DNA of 64,000 nucleotides from CATQHS01 sp963422655 (lineage in GTDB: Bacteria > Actinomycetota > Acidimicrobiia > Acidimicrobiales > Aldehydirespiratoraceae). Of the stretch, positions 36,051-43,524 are shown piece after piece. The DNA lies in assembly GCA_963422655.1 (NCBI GenBank), contig OY730440.1, forward strand, positions 1 through 64,000, in the 5' to 3' direction. Under the pieces are notes generated by a model. That model saw only the letters and a list, made by a program, of their open reading frames with translations. It searched no databases and was not told the origin of the DNA. The stretch's first letter is position 1; each line of letters begins with the position of its first letter. Both the position numbers and the translations under genes were made by a program.

Positions 36051-36479
36051 TCAGGCCCCGGTCAGGATCCGCAGGGCCCGCAGGCCCCGGCTCCCGCTAG
36101 TACCGGAGGTCTGGGCATACCAGTACAGGGCCTCCTCGCTGCCCAGCGAAGCGACCCGATCGTGGACCCGGAGTCGCCGCAGCGGATCTCGCAACGGTTC
36201 CAGCGCCCCCACGGTCAGAGCCAGGCGGACCCCCGGTTCTTGGGACAGGTGGAAGGGCCGACACCGAGACGGGCTGACCGCGCCGGGGGCATACCCGGAC
36301 GCTGTCACCGCCTCGATCACGTCACGCCGGTAGCGAACGGCCCGTCTCGAAGGTACCCGCAGCACCCGGTGAGACCGGTCGCCGGTGAGTTCGTCGAGGG
36401 TGAACCCCCAGCCGTCGCCAGCGGCGGTTGGCTGCAGTCGCAGCCGGAAGCGGCTCTGGTGAGGACCGGGAACGCTCAC
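36051..36479 (-). CDS. Small protein of unknown function in the methylase/helicase operon
   Basis: 142 aa beginning at GTG 36479, which overlaps the DUF499 stop as GTGA. The chain is basic, contains FTLDELTGDRSHRVLRVPSRRAVR and ends EEALYWYAQTSGTSGSRGLR plus ALRILTG. A longer frame starting at 36842 lies wholly inside the DUF499 gene and is rejected. I do not recognise a family with certainty. The tight coupling on both sides (overlap upstream, three-base gap downstream) says it is a genuine component, perhaps a specificity or bridging subunit. Confidence 0.75.
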   Translation of the reverse strand: MSVPGPHQSRFRLRLQPTAAGDGWGFTLDELTGDRSHRVLRVPSRRAVRYRRDVIEAVTASGYAPGAVSPSRCRPFHLSQEPGVRLALTVGALEPLRDPLRRLRVHDRVASLGSEEALYWYAQTSGTSGSRGLRALRILTGA

Positions 36480-39400
36480 CGGTCCACCTCGGTCCGGTCC
36501 ACCTCGGTCTCCACTGCGGCCGATCCTGATTGCGTCGGCTCGGGCGCGGCCAGTTCCGCTTCGATCGTCACCCGACCCGGTTGGTTGGCGGCGACCACTG
36601 TCCGCAGTTGCTGCCACTGGTCGTCGCCGCATCGCAACACGTTGGGCGGGGTCAGAGCCAACCGCAGCGAACCGGTCACGTCGCAGCCCGCGCCAGCCAG
36701 ATCCAGCAGCTTGTTCTCGACCGCCTGGTAGTCGCTGGCCGCACCGGTGAGGGTGGCTTTCAAGCCGCCGGTGAGGCCTGTGTAATCCACGGTGATCTCG
36801 GCTTTCACCTCGCAGGCCCAGCGGGGCAACTGCGGGATGCAAAAACCCAGCCTGCGCAGGTCGTCAACCCCTTCGCCGGGGTCGACGATGGCGGTGACGC
36901 TGACACCGGTCACCGCGGGCGATCCCGAGTCGGCGATACGATCGGTGAGCTGCTGAAAGGCCTTGCCCACGCTTCCTTGCCCCCGAACGGTGCGTTCCTG
37001 AGGTTTGGTGACGGTGATGTTCAGCTCCGCAGCAGCAGCCGCGGAGATCACGCTCAGGGCATCAAGGCGACCTCTTCGCACCCCGGCTGCGCTGAGAGGC
37101 TTGGCCCCAGCCACGACAGGACCGTTCAGCACCACCGGACCATCCGCGGTTCCGGTCACCGCCGCCAGCACCTCCAGCACCTCTGTTTTGGTTGGCTCGC
37201 CACCTACCGCTGTTTCCAAACGGCTGCGCAGCTCGGTACCGCTCGTTTCGTTGTCGTCTGTGCTGGTGAGCGCTTCGGTGATCAGAGCGGCGGTGACCGG
37301 CTTGCGCAGCAGCCCCAGTTGCGTGGCTCGCTGCGGTGAGTAGAGCCAGGTGTCGGCTGCCACCCTCACCGGGGGCGCGGCACCGCCTGAATCCCAGGCT
37401 CGTTCGCGCTCCGCGTCGTAGTAGACCCAACTGCGGTTGGCGACCCCGGCTCCGATGGCTTGCACCAGTAGCGCGGGATCCAGCACGATCTGCTGGTCGA
37501 AGTCGCGCCAGGTGACCTCTGCCAGGGCCTTGGTGGTCACCTCGCCGCTGCGGTTGAACCCCGACGCGGCGGCCAGCCGGTCGGTAGCGGGCGCTTTGGT
37601 GCTGATCTTGCCGTATTCCCGCAGGGTCTCCAAAATGGCTCGGGTCTGGGTCTGCTTGGCTTGGCCCTGCTGCACCGGCGGCAACTCGAAATGGCGGAGG
37701 TAGCCCCGGCCGGGGCCCTTCTCGGGCCAGTAGAGATGCCGGTAGGCCCGACAGATTGCTATGTGGGTTTCGAGCCTGGCTGAGTTAGCGAGCTTCTTGA
37801 GGCTGGCCGCCACTTGCGGATCGAATCCCGACAGGCGGGGCGGGTCCTCGGTGATGCGCCGGGCGGCCAGCTCGAATCGGAGCCGGTCGCGCATCCGTTC
37901 CACATCGGAGCTGTCGGCGACCAGCGCCACCACCGCGTTGCGATAAGTGCGCGCCGCCTCGGTGACACCGGCGAGCTCCGCCACCGCGAGGACTTCCGGG
38001 GGTGCGTCGAGATGAGATTCGCTGATATTCGGTGAAACTCGGGGGGGGGGGGGGGGGGCGTTGGTGCCGATGATCAGATCCACGTGATTGAACACGGCTA
38101 GGCGCAGGCGGGGTTCGTCGCTGACATGGACGGGTTCGCTGACAGCGTGGACGGCGATGATCTCACCATCGGAAGGAAAAATCAAACGGATACGCCGGTC
38201 CAGCTCCTCGGAGAGGTCCGACTCGGTCACGTTGGGGGCCTCAGCAGCGATGATGCGGTTGGCGTTTGGCGTCACCGTGAACCGCCAGCGGGCCCCGTCG
38301 CTGACGAGATGCCAGGCCACTTCCAACACCGAGCCCATCGCTTCGTCCACCAAGGATGGGTCCTCGCCCGGTCGCAGGGTGCCAGCGTAGATGTCGGGCC
38401 GGGCCGCGCCCAATGAGGGCTCGGCGCCTACGCTGTGCAGGAACACAGTCCTGCAGGCCCGGGTTGCGATCCACTCACCCGGCCAGCGCCGTTTGTCGAC
38501 CAACGCAGCATGGGCGCTCGGGCCTGCGAAATCGGCAACGGCAGGGCCGCTGAGCTCTTCACGGTCGATGGAGCTGGTGACCGCGGCCCGTACCTGTTCG
38601 TTTTGCAGGGGCAGATCGCCGAGGTTGATCACCGGCAACCCAACCGCCGCGGCCCCTCCCTGCTCCGCCCCGCCCGGCGCCGCCCAGTCTGCCTGTGGGT
38701 TCCACAGGCACGCGACCGACTCGGCCAGCATCTTGAGCGCGCCCCGGGCTCGCTGAAAACCCGGCAGCGGCCCTATGCGCTTGTCGAGGCAGTCGATCAG
38801 CGCCGGGTGAAACGGGTAGGAACGCCGCAGCCGCTCACCGTAGCCAGCCGGATCCTCGGTGGCCTCACCGGCGAGCATCTCCCGGCCAGCCAGCTCGCCG
38901 TAGTGGCTTTGGTAGGCGTCGGCCGCGGCGACAGCGGCAGTGTCGTCGACGTGTTCGAAGATGCGCCGACGCAGTATGTAGCCGATTTCGTCGTCGTCGG
39001 CTGGTCGGCCCATCGCCCCCTTGAGACGTTCCATCACGTCGGATGCTTCTCGCACGAGCCGTTGCGAGCCCACCTCGTCGATGACCTGCTGCAGCTCGTC
39101 GGTCTCGGCCCCGAACGCGGTGGTTCCGGTGGCCAACGTCACGATCACTCGCACGGCCGGTGCTGCGGATGCGGCTTCGAATAGCACCTTCAAGCTGTCG
39201 ACGGTTGCACCGGCCAGCCTGCGAACCTTTTTGTCGTCGGAGGTGGCCAACCGCCGTAGGTAGGTGGCAAGCTCGTCGATGACGATCACGGTGGGGGCTT
39301 CGCTCAACAGATCCAGCCACACCTGCTTGCTGCAACTGGTGCGAGCCGCGTCGCTGCGGGCCATCAGCGGCCCGGCCCGCCCCCCGAGCTGGCGGCCGAT

Positions 39401-39871
39401 CTCCCCCCACAAGGTGTAGGTGGTGACACCGCCTGTCGTCAGCCCGTTGAGTGGGTCGAGGCTGTCGCCGACCACGGCCGCTACCCGGCACCGCTGCGGT
39501 AGCAGGGTCGGGTCTATGAACTCGTCGAGACGATCGGGCCGGGCTCCAGCGGCCAGATGCCACAGAGCGATCAGACCGTGTGTCTTGCCGCCACCGAAGC
39601 TGGTCTCGTAGCGGTAGACGGCGTGCTCGGCGTTTCGAGCCTTCCCGGGCTGACCCGAGAGGCGGGCGAAGGTGCCAGCTAGCAGTTCTTTGAGGCCCCG
39701 GGTGGGGAAGGTCAGATCAAAGAAGGATTCGGCGTCAGTGTAGGTCCCATACCCGGGGGCGGCTCGCACCACCTGATCGAGCTGGGCTGCGAAGTGCTTG
39801 TCCACCAAGCCGCCCCGGAGCACGTCGGGCCGAGGTCTGCAGGTGTTGTGGATGCCGGCTGGCTGCGCCAT
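36476..39871 (-). CDS. DUF499 family ATPase (defence operon, first gene)
   Basis: About 1131 aa from ATG 39871. A P-loop of the form YETSFGGGKTHGLIALW lies at residues 88-104, and a Walker B VIVIDELATYLRR near residue 230. The remainder resembles large STAND/AAA-like DUF499 proteins that are encoded next to DUF1156 methylases. It probably forms the ATP-driven recognition part of the system. An in-frame poly-proline run (five Pro) at 38041-38058 is encoded by an 18-nt homopolymer and may be artefactual. The open frame extends upstream to 39976 only through another poly-G tract, so I start at MAQPAG. No strong ribosome-binding site is visible. Confidence 0.83.
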   Translation of the reverse strand: MAQPAGIHNTCRPRPDVLRGGLVDKHFAAQLDQVVRAAPGYGTYTDAESFFDLTFPTRGLKELLAGTFARLSGQPGKARNAEHAVYRYETSFGGGKTHGLIALWHLAAGARPDRLDEFIDPTLLPQRCRVAAVVGDSLDPLNGLTTGGVTTYTLWGEIGRQLGGRAGPLMARSDAARTSCSKQVWLDLLSEAPTVIVIDELATYLRRLATSDDKKVRRLAGATVDSLKVLFEAASAAPAVRVIVTLATGTTAFGAETDELQQVIDEVGSQRLVREASDVMERLKGAMGRPADDDEIGYILRRRIFEHVDDTAAVAAADAYQSHYGELAGREMLAGEATEDPAGYGERLRRSYPFHPALIDCLDKRIGPLPGFQRARGALKMLAESVACLWNPQADWAAPGGAEQGGAAAVGLPVINLGDLPLQNEQVRAAVTSSIDREELSGPAVADFAGPSAHAALVDKRRWPGEWIATRACRTVFLHSVGAEPSLGAARPDIYAGTLRPGEDPSLVDEAMGSVLEVAWHLVSDGARWRFTVTPNANRIIAAEAPNVTESDLSEELDRRIRLIFPSDGEIIAVHAVSEPVHVSDEPRLRLAVFNHVDLIIGTNAPPPPPRVSPNISESHLDAPPEVLAVAELAGVTEAARTYRNAVVALVADSSDVERMRDRLRFELAARRITEDPPRLSGFDPQVAASLKKLANSARLETHIAICRAYRHLYWPEKGPGRGYLRHFELPPVQQGQAKQTQTRAILETLREYGKISTKAPATDRLAAASGFNRSGEVTTKALAEVTWRDFDQQIVLDPALLVQAIGAGVANRSWVYYDAERERAWDSGGAAPPVRVAADTWLYSPQRATQLGLLRKPVTAALITEALTSTDDNETSGTELRSRLETAVGGEPTKTEVLEVLAAVTGTADGPVVLNGPVVAGAKPLSAAGVRRGRLDALSVISAAAAAELNITVTKPQERTVRGQGSVGKAFQQLTDRIADSGSPAVTGVSVTAIVDPGEGVDDLRRLGFCIPQLPRWACEVKAEITVDYTGLTGGLKATLTGAASDYQAVENKLLDLAGAGCDVTGSLRLALTPPNVLRCGDDQWQQLRTVVAANQPGRVTIEAELAAPEPTQSGSAAVETEVDRTEVDR
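38041..38058 (+). repeat. Poly-G tract (18 nt) inside the DUF499 gene
   Basis: Eighteen G on the plus strand encode five consecutive prolines in the minus-strand protein, between GTNA and RVSPN. The frame is preserved. A mononucleotide run of this length inside an essential-looking ATPase is unusual. Confidence 0.95.
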
Positions 39872-39918
39872 GGGTATGCCAACGGGTCGGGGAAGCAGGA
39901 TGGGAGTTGAGAATCGCC

Positions 39919-39937
39919 GGGGGGGGGGGGGGGGGGG
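39919..39937 (+). repeat. Poly-G tract (19 nt) upstream of the DUF499 gene
   Basis: Nineteen G lie 48 bases upstream of the chosen start of the defence operon, where the promoter or leader would be. If real, length change could alter expression of the operon. Confidence 0.95.
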
Positions 39938-39973
39938 AGTATTCAGGAGGCTATGTCCGATGATCCGGGGATG

Positions 39974-40041
39974 CAACGGCCCGGCACCAAGATGCTCGCT
40001 GGCGGTCTGCGGTTGAGGTCGCCGGCTGAACCACCCGTTCT
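39974..40041 (+). repeat. Imperfect direct repeat, left copy (flanks the toxin-antitoxin pair)
   Basis: CAACGGCCCGGCA, GCACCAAGATG and GGTCGCCGGCTGAACC are found here in the same order and orientation as in a copy at 41415-41506, with indels between them. The two copies bracket the antitoxin/toxin genes. It may be a duplicated intergenic element or a trace of insertion. Confidence 0.5.
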
Positions 40042-40090
40042 AATATCGTCTCGTGTCAGCCTGGGTTGCAGCGGACTGCCGGAACGGGGA

Positions 40091-40614
40091 TCAAACCGCT
40101 TCGATCTCATCCGCGCCGCCACACTCAGGATGAGAGCAGTCGAGCATCGGTTTGGCGTTCGAAATCAGAGTGGTTGCCAGTCGCAGTCGGCCACGCTTGT
40201 TCTGCAACCATATCCGTCCACTTCTCTTGTGGAGTAGGAGCTCATCGATCCAACTCTCGTACCTACATGTCACCTCATGGTGTTGTGCCTTCAAGCCTTG
40301 GGGCTGCCAGGTGAACAAAATGACTTCGACGCCTGAGTGAGCTAGGTGGCGTGTGCTAGGCGTGTGAGCTCGAAGATCATGATCACAGGTCACCAACACA
40401 CACCCGGTTGCAGCGCACCAGTGGCGAGCGTCTCGTCATCGACACCGGACCGACCAGCCTTGAGTGGTGGGTCGGCCCCGCTGCTCCATTTTGGGATCTC
40501 CGATACATGTAGAAATGGCGCTTCGACACACTTGAGCGCTTGGGCTACCCGATATGAGAGATTCTCGTCCAAGCAGAATCGGATATCACTACGACAGCGT
40601 TGCGTATCGGGCAA
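40091..40614 (-). pseudogene. PIN-like toxin (DUF5615-type), frameshifted
   Basis: The first part (40390-40614) reads IRFCLDENLSYRVAQALKCV and DDETLA, the usual opening of PIN-like DUF5615 RNases with the catalytic Asp-Glu. Near 40434 the frame must change; the second frame then gives WCAATGCVLVTCDHDLRAH and HSGVEVILFTWQP, the remaining acidic active-site strand. One lost base in GCCACTGG would explain it. The first codons overlap the antitoxin gene end, as in intact pairs. The C-terminal tail to 40091 is longer than usual. Loss of the toxin would leave the antitoxin harmless. Confidence 0.75.
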
Positions 40615-41272
40615 CTCCTTGCACCTGTTGTTCGGTCAACCCGTACCAATCTGCGACCTGGTTTGGAGATGCGACGTCGAGATTGCGTATCACGGTTTCG
40701 ACCGTGATACGGGTTCCGCGCACGACGGGATCGCCGAACCGGACCCGAGGGTTGATTTCCACGTGATCCGAAACGTCCCAAGCCACCGCCCGATCCTCAG
40801 CGTCGTAGCGAATCTCCTTCGCAAAGGTCCCGATGGCATCTCGAATCACCAGATGACCCTGCCGGTAGCCCACAAGTTCCTGGTTAGTCTCCCCGACCTC
40901 AGCCCAGATATCACGGCCATCAGTAAAGAACAATCGCCGTGCGAAAGGTCGGGACACACCCGGCAGCAAACTGCGAAGATCGGCTTCGGCTTTTCGGATT
41001 CGCTGCAGCGACAAGCCCTCGGCACGAAGTCTGCGGACCACCTCAAGGCTGATCAGATCATCAAAGGTCAAAAGAACCGGCTCTGCAGGTCGCTCGCGTG
41101 TAGCGGGCACCAATCCGGTCTTCAGCCAGTGATGCAGCTTTCGAGATGAGAGCCTGGGTCCGGCAAGACCAAAAGATGCGGCGCTGCGGCCGAGGATCAT
41201 GGCTGCCTGCGGCACGCAGTAGATGCCGGTTCCAAAACCGAGGGTGGTGGATGCGTCCACAGCAGTCATCAT
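40589..41272 (-). CDS. DUF433 domain antitoxin (partner of the PIN-like toxin)
   Basis: 227 aa. The N-terminal half looks like a MerR-type HTH (YCVPQAAMILG...LHHWLKTGLVPATR, LISLEVVRRLRAEGLSLQR). The C-terminal DUF433 module contains RFGDPVVRGTRITVETVIRN and PNQVADWYGLTEQQVQGV, which normally binds the toxin. ATG 41272, the first of two adjacent ATGs, is preceded by GGAGG at good spacing; an upstream start at 41362 is rejected. It overlaps the toxin start, consistent with coupled translation and autoregulation by the antitoxin. Confidence 0.85.
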   Translation of the reverse strand: MMTAVDASTTLGFGTGIYCVPQAAMILGRSAASFGLAGPRLSSRKLHHWLKTGLVPATRERPAEPVLLTFDDLISLEVVRRLRAEGLSLQRIRKAEADLRSLLPGVSRPFARRLFFTDGRDIWAEVGETNQELVGYRQGHLVIRDAIGTFAKEIRYDAEDRAVAWDVSDHVEINPRVRFGDPVVRGTRITVETVIRNLDVASPNQVADWYGLTEQQVQGVARYATLS

Positions 41273-41414
41273 CGGGATGCCTCCAGGATGTCGGATCGAT
41301 ACCGATGTTGGGTGGATGGTACCCCGATCTTCAGCCTTCGTAGGGTTCACGGTCAACGGCAAGCCCAGCGGGATCAGGAGGGAGACCAGATCGGCACCGA
41401 TCTCGGCTCGGGGT

Positions 41415-41506
41415 CAACGGCCCGGCAACAGGCTCAGCACCAAAATGACGGCTGGTGGTCCAAGGGTAAGCTCGCGGCTGGGTCGCCGACTGAACCGACC
41501 CGTTCT
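41415..41506 (+). repeat. Imperfect direct repeat, right copy
   Basis: Counterpart of the copy at 39974-40041. It ends in the same GGTCGCCGACTGAACCGACC and CGTTCT core as the left copy (with a single G inserted), just upstream of the TrpB2-like gene. Confidence 0.5.
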
Positions 41507-41564
41507 TGACCTGACATGAAGCTGTGACTTGGGGCCGGAGCCCGGCCCGGGGAGGCCTACCACC

Positions 41565-42929
41565 ATGACCGATGACTACTACCGGGTGACGTTGCCAGCT
41601 TCGGAGCAACCGACACAGTGGTACAACATCGTGGGTGACTTGCCGTCGCCCCCGCCGCCACCGTTGCATCCCGGCACCCTCGAGCCAGCCGGACCCGACG
41701 ACCTCGCCCCGCTGTTCCCGATGGCGCTCATAGGCCAGGAGGTATCCGCAGAGCCCTACATCGACATCCCCGGCGGCGTCCTTGACGTGTTACGGCTGTG
41801 GCGGCCCAGCCCGCTGTTTCGGGCTCGCCGACTGGAACGCCATCTCGACACCCCGGCCAAGATCTTCTACAAGTACGAGGGAGTGAGCCCGGCTGGGTCT
41901 CACAAGCCCAACACGGCGGTGCCCCAGGCCTTCTACAACCACTCCGAAGGTGTGACCAGGCTGACCACAGAAACCGGGGCCGGTCAGTGGGGCAGCGCCC
42001 TGGCCTTCGCCTGCGCCCAGTACGGCATCGACTGCGAGGTGTGGCAGGTGGCGGCGTCGTACCGCCAGAAGCCTTATCGCAAGACGATGATGGAGCTGTG
42101 GGGGGCTGCGGTTCACTCGAGCCCGTCACCGGTGACCGAGTACGGGCAGAGCCTGCTGGGCACCGACCCCGACCATCCGGGTTCGCTGGGGGTGGCCATA
42201 TCCGAAGCGGTCATGACCGCGGCCACTGATCCGACCACCCGCTACTCGTTGGGCAGCGTGCTCAACCATGTGCTCATGCACCAGACCGTCATCGGAGAGG
42301 AGGCCCTGAGGCAGCTGAACATGGTGGATGAGCAGCCCGACGTGCTGATCGGATGCACCGGCGGCGGGTCGAACTTCGCCGGGCTGGCCTTCCCGTTCCT
42401 GCGCGAGAAGCTGGCTGGCCGCATGAACCCGACCATCCGCTGTGTCGAGCCAGCGTCGTGCCCGTCGCTCACCCGGGGCCAGTACCGCTACGACTTCGGC
42501 GACGCCGCACAGGTGACGCCGTTGCTGAAGATGCACACCCTGGGCCACTCGTTCATTCCCGAGCCCATCCACGCTGGCGGGCTCCGCTACCACGGGATGT
42601 CGCCGCTGCTGTCGCACATCTATGAGCTGGGTCTGGTGGAGGCGCTGTCCATACCGCAGCGGGAGTGCTTCGAAGCGGCTGTGGTCTTCGCTCGCTGCGA
42701 GGGCATCGTCGCCGCCCCCGAACCCACCCACGCCCTGGCCGCGGCCGTGCGGGAAGCCCAGGCCTGCAAGGAATCCGGGAAGCCAGCCACGATCCTGACC
42801 GCGCTGTGCGGCCACGGCCATCTCGATCTGGGTGCCTATGAGTCTTACCTGGACGGGTCGATGGTCGACCATGAGCTGTCCGAGCCCGAGGTGGCCGAGG
42901 CCATGGAATCGGTACCGGTACTGGCCTGA
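41565..42929 (+). CDS. TrpB-like pyridoxal-phosphate enzyme (TrpB2 type)
   Basis: 454 aa, the length of the TrpB2 subgroup of tryptophan synthase beta chains. Seen: the PLP lysine in GSHKPNTAVPQAFY, the catalytic ETGAGQWGSALAFA, the phosphate-binding loop GCTGGGSNFAGL, and a long N-terminal extension with PSPLFRARRLE. TrpB2 enzymes make tryptophan from indole and serine, or act as serine deaminases, and are often unlinked to trpA, as here. ATG 41565 has GGGGAGG eight bases upstream; an earlier in-frame start at 41529 does not. No other trp gene is nearby. Confidence 0.9.
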   Translation: MTDDYYRVTLPASEQPTQWYNIVGDLPSPPPPPLHPGTLEPAGPDDLAPLFPMALIGQEVSAEPYIDIPGGVLDVLRLWRPSPLFRARRLERHLDTPAKIFYKYEGVSPAGSHKPNTAVPQAFYNHSEGVTRLTTETGAGQWGSALAFACAQYGIDCEVWQVAASYRQKPYRKTMMELWGAAVHSSPSPVTEYGQSLLGTDPDHPGSLGVAISEAVMTAATDPTTRYSLGSVLNHVLMHQTVIGEEALRQLNMVDEQPDVLIGCTGGGSNFAGLAFPFLREKLAGRMNPTIRCVEPASCPSLTRGQYRYDFGDAAQVTPLLKMHTLGHSFIPEPIHAGGLRYHGMSPLLSHIYELGLVEALSIPQRECFEAAVVFARCEGIVAAPEPTHALAAAVREAQACKESGKPATILTALCGHGHLDLGAYESYLDGSMVDHELSEPEVAEAMESVPVLA

Positions 42930-42948
42930 CACCCGGTGGACACCTTGG

Positions 42949-43488
42949 GTAGACGACATCACCGTAGAGACTTTCGAGCTTCTTGCCGAGACGCAGGTCG
43001 TTTTCGTCCACAAAGAAACGAGTCCTGCAACGCTGCTTGAAGGCATCGACCATGTGGCAACCATCACAAACGATTCGGACCGACTACAACGCTTCTACGT
43101 GGAGAACTTCGGTGCGACCATCGAAAGCGACGGCCCGGAGTTCCCAGGCGGCCCTCGTCTCACCGTCATCAACGTCGGCCCCGATACCGAACTCAACGTC
43201 TTTGAGATCGCAGACAATACGCAGGCGGATCATCAGGTGCCCATGTTCGGACGTGGGCGGATCGACCACGTCGGACTGCAAGCCGCCGACGTTGAACGCT
43301 TCGACGAGATCCGCCGTCGCTTGATGGCTGCGGGCGCTACCGACGGGATAGTCACCGAATTCGGACGCAAGATCAGCTTGTTCTTTCGTGACCCTGACCG
43401 GATGGAATGCGAAGTCCTTGTAGCGAATCCCGATGCCGAGGAAGGCAACCTCCGTTTCGGAACCCCCTCCGCTCGCTACCAGGAGTGA
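42949..43488 (+). CDS. VOC family protein with unclear start
   Basis: A two-unit VOC domain is clear from GIDHVATITNDSDRLQRFYV through GRGRIDHVGLQAADVERF and SLFFRDPDRMECEVLV. The open frame is continuous with a region inside the TrpB2 gene, but there is no ATG or GTG between the TrpB2 stop and the domain; the first usable in-frame codon may be CTG 43033 or a rare start. I mark the frame from 42949, so the N-terminus is a guess. It may have lost its original start. Confidence 0.65.
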   Translation, partial: VDDITVETFELLAETQVVFVHKETSPATLLEGIDHVATITNDSDRLQRFYVENFGATIESDGPEFPGGPRLTVINVGPDTELNVFEIADNTQADHQVPMFGRGRIDHVGLQAADVERFDEIRRRLMAAGATDGIVTEFGRKISLFFRDPDRMECEVLVANPDAEEGNLRFGTPSARYQE

Positions 43489-43524
43489 GTCTGCCGATGT
43501 CGGATCGATACCGCATTTCGCATC

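Noticed and set aside
36480..36842. N-terminal extension of the 142-aa protein
   Set aside because: Lies entirely inside the DUF499 coding region and is Arg/Gly-rich; the GTGA-overlap start is better.
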